From assembly GCA_947591105.1 (NCBI GenBank), contig CANQDL010000005.1:1-43279 (forward strand): a stretch of DNA of 43,279 bases. Reading direction: 5' to 3'. This document shows, piece by piece, positions 22,256 to 30,710 of this stretch. The DNA is from an uncultured Oscillospiraceae bacterium. GTDB lineage: Bacteria; Bacillota; Clostridia; Oscillospirales; Oscillospiraceae. Numbering within the stretch: position 1 is the stretch's first letter; each line of letters starts with the position of its first letter. A program made the translations under genes and the position numbers. The notes below the pieces were generated by a model. That model did not search any database, was not told the origin of the DNA, and worked only from the letters and a program-made list of their open reading frames with translations.

Positions 22256-22944
22256 GACAGTTCCTCCGTTCTTTTTATGGTTTTCCAATACTCCCGCCCG
22301 GTCAGGCCGGCGGCGAGGAGCAAAACCGGCGGCCACCAGCGGAAGCGGGCCGGGGCGTAGGCGTCCAGACCCACGTGCAGAAGAAGGGCAGACCCGGCCA
22401 CCAGCACCGCCACGGCCGCCGCGGCGTACACGGCCTCCCTGCCCCGGAGACGCCGCAGGGCGGCCATGCCCAGCAGGGCGGTGAGCAGATAGGGCGTCAG
22501 CAGATACACCCCCGTCCGGACGAGCCCCGCCGATCCCAGGGGGGCCAGGATGGCCAGCAGTATGAGATGGGCCAGCCCCATCGCCCCCAGCCGGGCCATG
22601 GCCACGCTCTTCAGCCCGAACCGGGCGGCCAGCTCCAGCTCCTGCATACCGTACAGCGCCGAGCGGGCGCCTTCCGTCACCGCCGTCATGGCCGCGAAGG
22701 GCGTCAGAGCCGCCGCGGCCCACACCCCGGCCTGGGGGGCCAGCCGACCCAGAGCCAGGGCCAGGGCGAACACCGCCAGGGACGCGGCCCAGGCGCTCTT
22801 GCGGATGTAGCCTGCCTGGCCCAGCAGAAAGCGGATGTGGCTGGCCGGGGCGGGGGGCAGGGAGCGGACAAACGCCCTTCTCGCCGCCGGTTCCGGGTCG
22901 GGAAAGGCCCGGATCAGACTTTTTTTCAGCGTACTCTTCCTCAT
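22246..22944 (-). CDS. Six-helix membrane protein, possible sigma-factor partner
   Basis: A 232-residue protein with a basic, soluble N-terminus of about 50 residues (KSLIRAFPDPEPAARRAFVR) and about six Ala/Leu-rich membrane segments. It overlaps the sigma gene by four bases (ATGA) and the ABC ATPase by ten. The N-terminus has no zinc-finger His/Cys motif. Its position directly after a sigma-70-like gene suggests a membrane anti-sigma factor or a sensor subunit, which is inferred from context. It could equally be an accessory membrane subunit of the ABC transporter. I do not recognise a named family. Confidence 0.75.
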   Translation of the reverse strand: MRKSTLKKSLIRAFPDPEPAARRAFVRSLPPAPASHIRFLLGQAGYIRKSAWAASLAVFALALALGRLAPQAGVWAAAALTPFAAMTAVTEGARSALYGMQELELAARFGLKSVAMARLGAMGLAHLILLAILAPLGSAGLVRTGVYLLTPYLLTALLGMAALRRLRGREAVYAAAAVAVLVAGSALLLHVGLDAYAPARFRWWPPVLLLAAGLTGREYWKTIKRTEELSWN

Positions 22945-23387
22945 GACTCCTCCTCCAGGGCCCGCCGGAGCTTCTCCAGGGCGGCGGCCGTGCGCCGGTA
23001 CACCGCGAAGCGGCTCATGCCGAAAAAAGACGCGATGAGCGACACCGGCTCTTGGTTAACATAACGCATCAAGACCAGCTCCTGTTCCTCCGCCGACAGG
23101 CTGTCCAGGGCCTGGCGCAGGGCCAGGGCGGTCAGCGGGCCGTCCCGCCCCTCCGGGGCGGGCAGATCCGGGGGAAGGGACTGGGGCTTTGGCCGCCGGT
23201 ACTCGTCTGTGCACAGGTTTCTGGCCACGGCGTACAGGTACCGCAGATCCCTTTTTCCGCCGCCGTCTGCACCGGCGGCAAGCGTGCGGGCGAAGGTCTC
23301 CTGGGCGGCGTCCTCCGCCAGGTGCCTGTCCCGCAGCCGCTGCCAGCAATAGCGGTATATCTTGTCATAGGCTTGCTCTATATCCAT
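22941..23387 (-). CDS. ECF-type RNA polymerase sigma factor
   Basis: A 148-residue sigma-70-family protein with region 2 (YDKIYRYCWQRLRDRHLAEDAAQETFARTL) and region 4 (LDSLSAEEQELVLMRYVNQEPVSLIASFFGMS, helix-turn-helix). It lacks regions 1 and 3, as ECF factors do. It heads a seven-gene minus-strand operon reaching to 17560 and overlaps the next gene by four bases. The ribosome site is weak (GGAG 13 bases before the ATG), so expression may be low or the start slightly different. It probably turns on its own ABC transporter genes in response to an envelope or drug signal. Confidence 0.88.
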   Translation of the reverse strand: MDIEQAYDKIYRYCWQRLRDRHLAEDAAQETFARTLAAGADGGGKRDLRYLYAVARNLCTDEYRRPKPQSLPPDLPAPEGRDGPLTALALRQALDSLSAEEQELVLMRYVNQEPVSLIASFFGMSRFAVYRRTAAALEKLRRALEEES

Positions 23388-23477
23388 GGATCTTGGAAGG
23401 CTCCTTCACCCTGTATAACGAATGGCAAGGGAAAATGTGCGGTGTTCGCATAAATTCTAGCATATTTTTCCCCGGTG

Positions 23478-23486
23478 TGATACAAT
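23478..23486 (+). promoter_or_regulatory. Extended -10 promoter element of the PAP2-GDPD gene
   Basis: TGATACAAT with no good -35. A start point near 23493 excludes the upstream ATG at 23485 and supports ATG 23518. Confidence 0.5.
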
Positions 23487-23517
23487 GATGGTCAACTATA
23501 ATAGAGAGGTATACGCT

Positions 23518-25425
23518 ATGGGCTTTCTGTACGTTTTGGAGGGGCTGCGCACGCCGATCCTGGACAAGCTCTTCTCCGCCATTACCTTCCTGGGCGGCGA
23601 GGTGGTGTTCGTGGTGGTGGCCATCATCGTGTTCTGGTGCGTCAGCAAAAGGGACGGCTATTACATCATCGCCGCCGGAGTGGGCGGCACGGTGGTCAGC
23701 CAGACCATGAAGATCGCCTGCCGGGTGCCCCGGCCCTGGGTGCGGGACGGGAACTTCACCATCGTGGAGAGCGCCCGGGCGGACGCGGGAGGCTACTCCT
23801 TCCCCAGCGGCCACAGCCAGAACTGCATCGTGTCCCTGGGGGGCGCGGCCCGGTCGGTGAAAAAGACCTGGCTGCGGGCTCTGCTGTGGATCCTGGCGGG
23901 GCTGGTGTGCTTTTCCCGGATGTACGTGGGCGTACATACCCCGGCGGACGTGTCCGTGGGGGCGGCGCTGGGCCTGGCGCTGGTGTTCGGACTGTACCCG
24001 CTGTTCAAAAAGAGCGATGAAAAGCCCTGGATCGTGCCGGCGGTGTACGCGGTGGTGGCGGCCCTGGCGGTGGGAGCGGTGCTCTGCGCCGAGCTGTGGC
24101 CCTGGCCGGCGGATACGGACGGGGAGAATCTGGCGGAATTCCGCAAGAACAGCTACACCATGCTGGGTCTGGCGCTGGCGGTGCTGACGGCCTGCCCCAT
24201 CGAGCAGAAATACATCCGCTTTGAGACGAAGGCCCCCTGGTGGGCGCAGATCCTCAAGTGCGTGCTGGGGCTGGGACTGATCCTGTGCGTGCGCGTGGGA
24301 CTGAAGGGACCGCTCAACGCCCTGTTCCGGGGGCATCTGGCGGCCAACGCGGTGCGGTATTATATCATGGTGCTGGCGGCGGCGCTGCTGTGGCCGCTGA
24401 CGTTCAAATGGTTTGCCAAGGGGTGTCCCCTGGGAAGGAGGGCGAAGAAGGCGCTGATGACGGTGGGTATCATACTGTTGGTGCTGGCGGTGCTGGCGGG
24501 GGCGCTGTGCTGGGCGGTGACGAAGGACTCCTCCATGGAGCCCCGGGATTTCCCCGAGGCAGAAAATCCCCTGATCACCCCCCTGGGAACCACCATGCTC
24601 TCCGGCCACCGGGCCGGGGGCGGCGTGGCCCCGGAGAACACCCTGCGGGCGCTTCGAACCAGCGCCGAGAACCCCAGCTACACGCTGGATGTTTTTGAGT
24701 TCGACGTGCACCTGACCGCCGACGGGGTGCTGGTGCTGCTCCACGACCAGACCCTTGACCGCACCAGCGACGCGGCAGAGGTGTTCGGCCAGGAGAACGT
24801 GGACGTGGGCGCAAAGACGCTTTCGGAGCTGAAAAAGCTCAATATGGGGGCCCAATTCACAGCCGAGGACGGCTCCATGCCCTTCTCCGCCCTGCACGGG
24901 GACGAGGTGCCGGACGACCTGCGGATCACCACGCTGGACGAGGCGCTGGAGTATCTGGAGAGCGCGGGGGATTTCCGCTATATCATCGAGATCAAAAACG
25001 GCGGGGAGAGGGGCTTTGAGGCGGCGGACAAGCTGTACGCCTCCCTGAAGCAGTTCGGCGCCCTGGAGCGCACCGTGGTGGGCACCTTCCACAACGAGGT
25101 CACCGCGTATATGGACGGGCAGTACCCCGATATGCCCCGCAGCGCCGGGGTCAACGAGGTGATACGGTTCTATTTTTCCGCCCTGCTGGGACTGAAGCTG
25201 GACGGGGACAGCCTGCACTACAAGGCCCTGCAGATCCCCACCACCGACTATTTCGTCAATCTGGGCACCAGCCGGGTGGTCAATTACGCCCATGAGCGGG
25301 ATATTGCGGTGCAGTACTGGACGATCAACGACCCAGCGGAGATGGCCCGGCTGCAGTCCATCGGCGCGGACGCCGTCATGACCGACCTGCCGGACGTGGG
25401 GGTCACGGTGCTCAACCAGCCGTAA
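23518..25425 (+). CDS. Fusion of PAP2 phosphatase and glycerophosphodiester phosphodiesterase
   Basis: A 635-residue membrane protein joining two lipid enzymes. The N-terminal half is PAP2-type: motif 1 KIACRVPRP, motif 2 FPSGHS, motif 3 SRMYVGVHTPADV, set among helices, with further helices up to about 345. The C-terminal half (about 360-635) is GDPD-type: SGHRAGGGVAPENT, the metal site EFDVHL, LLHDQTLDRT and a final QYWTINDPAEM and AVMTDLPD. One part would dephosphorylate lipid phosphates and the other cleave glycerophosphodiesters, so a role in membrane-lipid or lipoteichoic-acid turnover outside the cell is plausible. Both sets of catalytic residues look complete. GAGAGG precedes ATG 23518. 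It is transcribed alone and divergently from the sigma operon. Confidence 0.9.
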   Translation: MGFLYVLEGLRTPILDKLFSAITFLGGEVVFVVVAIIVFWCVSKRDGYYIIAAGVGGTVVSQTMKIACRVPRPWVRDGNFTIVESARADAGGYSFPSGHSQNCIVSLGGAARSVKKTWLRALLWILAGLVCFSRMYVGVHTPADVSVGAALGLALVFGLYPLFKKSDEKPWIVPAVYAVVAALAVGAVLCAELWPWPADTDGENLAEFRKNSYTMLGLALAVLTACPIEQKYIRFETKAPWWAQILKCVLGLGLILCVRVGLKGPLNALFRGHLAANAVRYYIMVLAAALLWPLTFKWFAKGCPLGRRAKKALMTVGIILLVLAVLAGALCWAVTKDSSMEPRDFPEAENPLITPLGTTMLSGHRAGGGVAPENTLRALRTSAENPSYTLDVFEFDVHLTADGVLVLLHDQTLDRTSDAAEVFGQENVDVGAKTLSELKKLNMGAQFTAEDGSMPFSALHGDEVPDDLRITTLDEALEYLESAGDFRYIIEIKNGGERGFEAADKLYASLKQFGALERTVVGTFHNEVTAYMDGQYPDMPRSAGVNEVIRFYFSALLGLKLDGDSLHYKALQIPTTDYFVNLGTSRVVNYAHERDIAVQYWTINDPAEMARLQSIGADAVMTDLPDVGVTVLNQP

Positions 25426-25470
25426 GGTGCCCACAGGCGGCGCGCGGGACAAAAATTTTTTCCTTTCTTT

Positions 25471-25498
25471 TGTAACGAACGGGCGGGAAAAACGTCTA
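25471..25498 (+). promoter_or_regulatory. ECF-sigma-type promoter of the sigma/anti-sigma/alr operon
   Basis: TGTAAC (25471-25476), exactly 16 bases, CGTCTA (25493-25498). This matches the general TGAAAC-N16-CGTC/CGTA pattern of Firmicute ECF promoters with one change, and no good sigma-A boxes are nearby. It suggests the sigma factor activates its own operon. The start point would be about 25504-25507. Confidence 0.65.
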
Positions 25499-25499
25499 A

Positions 25500-26012
25500 A
25501 TGAAAGCACGGGAGGTGGGTGCGCTGGATTATGAGGGGCTGTATGACGCCTGTTATATGCAGGTGTACTCCTTCCTGTTGACCCTGTCCAGAGACCGGAA
25601 CCTGGCCGAGGAACTGACGGCCCAGACCTTTTATAAAGCCATGACCGCCAAGAGCGCGTTCCGGGGCGAGGCGGACGAGCTGACATGGCTGTGCGCCATC
25701 GCCAAGAACCTCTACGCCGACGAGCAGCGCCGCCGTGCCCGGCAGAGCGCGATGGAGCCGGAACAGGCGCCCGTCCAGGCGGCCGCCATGGAGGAGGGCG
25801 CGCTGGATCGGGACATGGCGTTTCGCATCCACATGGTGCTGCACGATATGCCCGAACCCTACAAGGAGGTATTCCAGCTGCGGGTGTTCGGGGAGCTGGC
25901 CTTTCGCCAGATCGGGGAGATCTTCGGAAAGACGGAGACCTGGGCCCGGGTCACCTACCACCGGGCCCGGCTGAAGATCCAGGAGAGAATGGAGGCGGAG
26001 GAGAATGAATAA
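25500..26012 (+). CDS. ECF-type RNA polymerase sigma factor (first gene of operon)
   Basis: A sigma-70-family protein of up to 170 residues. Region 2 is YDACYMQVYSFLLTLSRDRN followed by LAEELTAQTFYKAM and DELTWLCAIAKNLYADEQRR; region 4 is MPEPYKEVFQLRVFGELAFRQIGEIFGKTETWARV. It has the ECF size and lacks region 3. The ATG at 25500 lies right behind the -10 box, upstream of the expected start point, and has no ribosome site. Translation may instead begin at a non-ATG codon such as CTG 25524, eight bases after GGGAGG (25510-25515). It overlaps the anti-sigma gene by eight bases, the usual arrangement for a pair made in fixed ratio. Confidence 0.88.
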   Translation: MKAREVGALDYEGLYDACYMQVYSFLLTLSRDRNLAEELTAQTFYKAMTAKSAFRGEADELTWLCAIAKNLYADEQRRRARQSAMEPEQAPVQAAAMEEGALDRDMAFRIHMVLHDMPEPYKEVFQLRVFGELAFRQIGEIFGKTETWARVTYHRARLKIQERMEAEENE

Positions 26013-26961
26013 GGACTGCGATATCGTCCGGGATCTGCTGCCGCTGTATGTGGACGGCGTGTGCAGCGAGGGCAGCCGCCGTCTGGTGGACGGCCACGTG
26101 GCCGTCTGTCCCGCCTGCGCAAAGACGCTCTCCCGCCTGCGGGACAGCGCCTGTGAGGACAGTCTGCGCCGGGAGACGGCCGTGGTGCTGGCCCCCCGGA
26201 AGTGGCGCAACCGGGCCTTTGCGGTCAGCTGCGCGCTGGCGGCCTTTCTGTGCGTGCCGGCATGTCTGCTGGCGGCGCTGGGGGCGGGCCGGACGCCGGA
26301 CTGGCTCTACCTTCTCTCCCCGTCGCTGCTGGTGGTCATGGCGGCCACCATGCTGCCCCTGCGCTCCCGGCGGTACACTGGCCGGTGGACGATGCTGGGC
26401 TATACGGCCAGCCTGTTGCTGCTGCTTCTGGCCTGCTGGGTCTACACGGCGGAGGGCGGCGTGGAGCGGCATCTGTTCGCGGCGGGCACGGTGATCCTGT
26501 ATGTCCTCAGCGCCGCGCTCATCCTGCCCTGGGCGGTGAAGGAGCTTCCCCTCCCCGGGCGGTTTGGGGAAAACCGGCGGCTGGCCCACGTGGCCTGGGA
26601 TGGATTTTTCGCGCTGCTGATCGGCGTGGCGCTGTGCCTGACGGCCCCGGCGAGCGCGCCTGCGGCGCTGGTGCTGGGAGGCGTGCTGCTGCTGGCGCTG
26701 ACGGCGGCGGCAGCGGTGTGCCTGTGGCGGCGGCTGCCCATGGCAAAGCCCGCCCGGGCGGGCCTTTGCGTCACGCTGGTGGGAAACGCCCTGTGCTGGC
26801 TGGAGCGGCCTGTGCTGCGCCTTGCGGGGGCGCAGGCGGCCACGGCGGCCAAGTGCCATACGGCGGCGCTGATTTTGCTGACGCTGTCCATGGCGGCGGG
26901 GCTGGCCCTGGTGGCGGCGGGGGTCTGGCGGGCCTACAGCCGGGTGAAGAAAACCCCTTGA
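26005..26961 (+). CDS. Zinc-finger (zf-HC2) transmembrane anti-sigma factor
   Basis: A 318-residue protein that should hold the sigma factor at the membrane until a signal frees it. The N-terminal anti-sigma domain (1-45) has the zf-HC2 pattern: Cys5 in KDCDIVRDLLPLYVDG, then His31, Cys35 and Cys38 in DGHVAVCPACAK. About eight hydrophobic segments follow from residue 70 on, far more than the single helix of many anti-sigmas, so the membrane part may itself sense a signal in the lipid bilayer. It overlaps the sigma gene by eight bases and precedes alr by ten. Confidence 0.88.
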   Translation: MNKDCDIVRDLLPLYVDGVCSEGSRRLVDGHVAVCPACAKTLSRLRDSACEDSLRRETAVVLAPRKWRNRAFAVSCALAAFLCVPACLLAALGAGRTPDWLYLLSPSLLVVMAATMLPLRSRRYTGRWTMLGYTASLLLLLLACWVYTAEGGVERHLFAAGTVILYVLSAALILPWAVKELPLPGRFGENRRLAHVAWDGFFALLIGVALCLTAPASAPAALVLGGVLLLALTAAAAVCLWRRLPMAKPARAGLCVTLVGNALCWLERPVLRLAGAQAATAAKCHTAALILLTLSMAAGLALVAAGVWRAYSRVKKTP

Positions 26962-26971
26962 GAGGTCGGAT

Positions 26972-28108
26972 ATGGGATTGACACAGAGAACGGCGGCCAT
27001 CATCCATCTTGATCGGCTGGCCGCAAATCTACAGAACATCCGCGCCCGGGTGGGCCCGGAGCGGGAGATCATCGCCGTGGTGAAGGCGGACGCCTACGGC
27101 CACGGCGCGGCGGGCGTGTACCCCACCCTGCAAAAGCAGGGGATCAGATCCTACGCGGTGGCCTTCTGGCAGGAGGGCGCCGCCCTGCGTGAGGCGGGGG
27201 CGAGGACGGAGAGCATCCTGCTGCTGGCGGACACCCCGGACGGGGAGCTGGATCGGCTTTTGGAATACGATCTGACCCCCACTATATTCACGGTGGAGAC
27301 GGCCTTGAAGCTCAACGCCCTGGCGGCCGCGGCGGGCACGGTGCGTCCGGTGCAGATCAAGATCGACACGGGGATGCACCGGCTGGGCTTTCCCGCGGGC
27401 CAGGGGGCGGTGGAGCCGGTAAAGCGCATCGCCGCCATGGAGAATCTGCGTATCACAGGGGCGTTCACCCACTTCTCCCGGGCGGACGAGCCGGCGTGCG
27501 GCGCCACGGAGCGGGAGCTGGCCGCCCTGCTGGACACGGTCGCGCTGCTGCGCGGGGCGGGCGTGGACATCCCGTCGGTGCACGCCTGCAACAGTCCGGG
27601 GCTGCTGCTGTGGCCGGAGAGTTATCTGGACGCGGTGCGGCCAGGGGACGTGCTCTACGGGCTGTGTCCGGTGGAGGAGCGGTACTGGCGCGGCCAGGGA
27701 CTGCGGCAGGTGATGGAGTGGGTCAGCCGGGTGGCCATGGTCAAGACCCTGGGCCCGGGAGAACCGGTGGGCTACGGCGCCACCTTCGTCACGGAGCGCG
27801 TCACCCGCCTGGCCACGGTGCCGGTGGGCTTTGCCGACGGCTACAGCCGGGGGCTGTCCAACCGGGGAAAGGTGCGCATCCGGGGCAGGTACGCCCCCAT
27901 CGTGGGCCGGATCTGCATGGATCAGTTCATGGCGGACGTGACCGACATCCCGGGAGTGGAGCGGGGCGACACCGTGACGCTGCTGGACGAGGATCTGCCT
28001 GCCTGGGAGATGGCGGAGATGCTGGGCACCAATGTGGATGAGATCGCCTGCTGCGTGGGCAAGCGGGTGCCGAGAATATACACAGAAGAGGAGACGGAGA
28101 CGACATGA
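26972..28108 (+). CDS. alr: Alanine racemase
   Basis: PLP enzyme interconverting L- and D-alanine for peptidoglycan and, in spore formers, for control of germination. The 378-residue protein has the PLP lysine in AVVKADAYGHG (Lys38), the KIDTGMHRLGF block and the second catalytic Tyr in VGYGATF (usually GYGxTF). The C-terminal beta domain carries IVGRICMDQFMADVTD. The ribosome site is GAGAGG. It follows the anti-sigma gene at ten bases and overlaps the ATP-grasp gene by four (ATGA). Placement behind an ECF promoter suggests D-alanine supply rises under envelope stress. It may be a second alr; this cannot be told from the window. Confidence 0.95.
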   Translation: MGLTQRTAAIIHLDRLAANLQNIRARVGPEREIIAVVKADAYGHGAAGVYPTLQKQGIRSYAVAFWQEGAALREAGARTESILLLADTPDGELDRLLEYDLTPTIFTVETALKLNALAAAAGTVRPVQIKIDTGMHRLGFPAGQGAVEPVKRIAAMENLRITGAFTHFSRADEPACGATERELAALLDTVALLRGAGVDIPSVHACNSPGLLLWPESYLDAVRPGDVLYGLCPVEERYWRGQGLRQVMEWVSRVAMVKTLGPGEPVGYGATFVTERVTRLATVPVGFADGYSRGLSNRGKVRIRGRYAPIVGRICMDQFMADVTDIPGVERGDTVTLLDEDLPAWEMAEMLGTNVDEIACCVGKRVPRIYTEEETETT

Positions 28109-29133
28109 ACAAGGTGGGATATTACGCCCGGGTGCTGACTGGGATGCGGCTCAAGCGGTTTTTGCCCATTCTGGAGCACGCCAGCCAGCTGAGCGGCAGG
28201 AGCAAGGCGTGGGTGGCGGCGGACATGATCCGCTGCGCCAGAAAATATGGCGCGGGGTACCACGACTACATCCAGTTCGGGATGTACGATCTGACCGAGG
28301 AGCAGAAGGCCACCATGGTCACCCGGGTGGTGAACCGGGAGCTGCTGGAGATCCTCAACGACAAGAGCCTGGGGCAGATCATGGACGACAAGGGGCTGTT
28401 CGCCCGGAAGTACGCCCAGTTCATGAAGCGGGACGTGCTGGATCTGAAGCGGGCCGGCCCGGAGGAAGTGGACGGCTTTCTGGCCAAGCACAAGCGGATC
28501 TTCTGCAAGCCCTCCGCCGGAGACAGCGGCAAGGGGTGCTTCATCTTCGAGGCGCCCGAGGACATGGGCCGGGAGGCGTTTTTGGCGGAGATGGCCGAAA
28601 AGGGCGTGGGCGTGTGCGAGCAGATCCTGCCCCAGCACCCCCAGCAGGCGGCGGTCAACCCCCACAGCCTCAACTGTATGCGCATCGTCACCCTCATCGA
28701 CTCCGGCGGGACGCCCCACGTGATCTACGCGGTGCAGAAGTTCGGCGTCAAGGCCGTGGTGGTGGACAACTACGGCCCCGGCGGCATCGGCTGCCGGGTG
28801 GATCTGGACACGGGCGTGGTGCGCTGGCCCGGGGTGCTGGGCGAGGGATATATGCGCCAGGTGTTCACAGAGCACCCGGTGTCCCATGTGAAGTTCGAGG
28901 GCTATCAGGTGCCCTTTTTCAAGGAGGCCTGCCAGATGGTGTGCCAGGCGGCCATGGTCACCCCCGGGCTGCGGTACGTGGGCTGGGACGTGGGCATCAC
29001 CCCCGACGGCCCCGCCATCGTGGAGGGCAACAACTTCAACGATTACCTCTTCTTCCAGCACGTGCCCCAGACCCCGGACAAGATCGGTATGCTGCCGGTA
29101 TTTGAAAAGTACGTTCCCGAATTCAAGCGGTGA
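28105..29133 (+). CDS. ATP-grasp protein (sugar-transfer-associated type)
   Basis: A 342-residue cytosolic enzyme. It resembles the ATP-grasp family found with sugar-transfer and capsule genes: HKRIFCKPSAGDSGKGCFIF (nucleotide-binding lysine and glycine loop), ICEQ-like VCEQILPQHP, NCMRIVTLID, and the terminal GWDVGITPDGPAIVEGNNFN metal-binding block with Glu and Asn. ATP-grasp enzymes form carboxylate-amine or similar bonds through acyl phosphates. Overlap with alr suggests it uses or supplies a wall-related amino acid, perhaps D-alanine ligation to a surface polymer, which is inference. The substrate cannot be read from sequence. Confidence 0.85.
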   Translation: MNKVGYYARVLTGMRLKRFLPILEHASQLSGRSKAWVAADMIRCARKYGAGYHDYIQFGMYDLTEEQKATMVTRVVNRELLEILNDKSLGQIMDDKGLFARKYAQFMKRDVLDLKRAGPEEVDGFLAKHKRIFCKPSAGDSGKGCFIFEAPEDMGREAFLAEMAEKGVGVCEQILPQHPQQAAVNPHSLNCMRIVTLIDSGGTPHVIYAVQKFGVKAVVVDNYGPGGIGCRVDLDTGVVRWPGVLGEGYMRQVFTEHPVSHVKFEGYQVPFFKEACQMVCQAAMVTPGLRYVGWDVGITPDGPAIVEGNNFNDYLFFQHVPQTPDKIGMLPVFEKYVPEFKR

Positions 29134-29170
29134 CCGATATAAGAAAGCAAGACGAGGAGGACAAACGACA

Positions 29171-30544
29171 ATGTGGGAAAAGATCTACGATTTCTTTGAC
29201 ACCCTGTGGGGCTATCCCATGCTGATCCTGCTGGTGGGCGGGGGACTGTATTACGGCGTGCGCACGGGCTTCTTCCAGATCCGGTGCCTGCCGCTGATCT
29301 TCCGCAAGACCTTCGGGGAGATGTTCAAAAAGGACAAGGACGCGGAGAAGCTGGAGGGCAGCATGACCCCCTTCCAGGCCCTGTCCACCGTCCTGGCGGG
29401 CACGGTGGGCTCCGGCAACATCGCCGGCGTGGCCAGCGCCATCGCCGTGGGCGGCCCCGGCGCCCTTTTCTGGATGTGGGTCACCGCCATCTTCGGCATG
29501 ATGACCAAGCTGGCCGAGGTGGCCCTCACCATCCGCTACCGGAAGAAGGGCGAGGACGGGGAGTACTACGGCGGCCCCATGCACTATATGCGCAAGGGCC
29601 TGGGCCCCAAGTGGAGCTGGCTGGCGGCGATCTACGCCGTGGCGCTGCTGTGCCTGGTGCTGACGGACGCCTCCTTCGTGCAGGTCAACACCGCCGCCAC
29701 CGCCCTGGATGACGCCTTTGGCGTGCCCCTGCTGGCCACCGGTATCGTCATCGTGGCGGTGAGTCTGCTGGTGGTCATCGGCGGCACCAAGCGGATCGGC
29801 CAGTTCTGCGCCAAGATCGTGCCTCCCATGTGCGGGCTTTACATCATCGGCTGCCTGGTGGTCATCCTGACCCATATCGGCAACCTGGGCAATGCCCTGG
29901 GCATGGTGTTCAAGTACGCCTTCACCCCCATGGGCGCCACCGGCGGCTTCGTGGGCTCCACGGTGCTGCTGACCATGACGAAGGGCGGTTTCCGGGGCAT
30001 CTTCTCCAACGAGGCCGGCGAGGGCACCGCCGCCACCGTCCACGCCACCGCCAAGACCGACCACCCCATCCACCAGGGCTTTTACGGCGTGGTGGAGGTG
30101 TTCATCGACACCATCGTCATCTGCACCCTGACCGGCCTGGCCATCCTGTCCGTGGGCGATCTGTGGAGCAGCGGCCAGGAGGGCGTGTATCTGACCTTCG
30201 CCGCCTTCCGGGAGACCTTCGGCAACGTGGGCGTGGGCGTGGCCGGCATCTGCGTGTGCCTGTTCGCCTATTCCTCCTATCTGGGCTTCTTCGTGGAGTT
30301 CCGCACCAGCCTGGAGTACATATTCCACGAAAAGCTGACCCGGTATCTCAAGTGGCTGTTCTTCGTGCCGCCCATCATCTCCTGCGTGCTGCCGGTGAGC
30401 GTGATCTGGGATCTGGCGGACATGGTGGTGGGCTTCATCTTCATCCCCAACATGATCGCCATCCTGGCCCTCAGCCCCCAGGTGCTGGAGATGCTCAAGG
30501 AGTATACCGCCAAGTGCAAGGCGGAAAAACAGCTGAAAAAATAA
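29171..30544 (+). CDS. Alanine/glycine:Na+ symporter (AGCS family)
   Basis: A 457-residue membrane transporter with about ten helices. The family blocks are clear: GGGLYYGVRTGFFQIR, LSTVLAGTVGSGNIAGVASA (ion and substrate site), MHYMRKGLG, GGFVGSTVLLTMTKGGFRGI and IFSNEAGEGTAATVHATAKT. It takes up alanine or glycine with sodium. The frame is open from 29102, but GAGGAGG sits nine bases before ATG 29171, where family homology begins (MWEKIYDFFDTLWGYP). Its position after alr and the ATP-grasp gene makes an alanine import and racemisation unit. A terminator follows. Confidence 0.94.
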   Translation: MWEKIYDFFDTLWGYPMLILLVGGGLYYGVRTGFFQIRCLPLIFRKTFGEMFKKDKDAEKLEGSMTPFQALSTVLAGTVGSGNIAGVASAIAVGGPGALFWMWVTAIFGMMTKLAEVALTIRYRKKGEDGEYYGGPMHYMRKGLGPKWSWLAAIYAVALLCLVLTDASFVQVNTAATALDDAFGVPLLATGIVIVAVSLLVVIGGTKRIGQFCAKIVPPMCGLYIIGCLVVILTHIGNLGNALGMVFKYAFTPMGATGGFVGSTVLLTMTKGGFRGIFSNEAGEGTAATVHATAKTDHPIHQGFYGVVEVFIDTIVICTLTGLAILSVGDLWSSGQEGVYLTFAAFRETFGNVGVGVAGICVCLFAYSSYLGFFVEFRTSLEYIFHEKLTRYLKWLFFVPPIISCVLPVSVIWDLADMVVGFIFIPNMIAILALSPQVLEMLKEYTAKCKAEKQLKK

Positions 30545-30559
30545 GCGGGAATAAAATGA

Positions 30560-30605
30560 AAAATGGTCATTTCGGCGGGAAGCTGAAATGACCATTTTGC
30601 TTTTG
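30560..30605 (+). terminator. Terminator of the sigma/alr/symporter operon
   Basis: Perfect 14-pair stem (AAAATGGTCATTTC with GAAATGACCATTTT), an 11-base loop, then GCTTTTG. Its A-run before the stem also gives a T-run on the minus strand. Confidence 0.85.
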
Positions 30606-30675
30606 ATCGTCCAGGGGAGCGGCAAGGGGCTTTTGACAGAGATCCCGCCCCGGCGGCAGACTGTTGGAAAAATAC

Positions 30676-30704
30676 TTGCACCCAAGAAAACAACGCGCTA
30701 TAAT
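30676..30704 (+). promoter_or_regulatory. Strong promoter upstream of the folded RNA region
   Basis: TTGCAC (30676-30681), 17-base spacer, perfect TATAAT (30699-30704). Confidence 0.8.
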
Positions 30705-30710
30705 AGCGGT

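Noticed and set aside
22256-22723. Long N-terminal extension of the ABC ATPase (21551-22255)
   Set aside because: It is antisense-like Gly/Arg-rich sequence inside the overlapping membrane-protein gene; ATG 22255 has GGAGG and family length.
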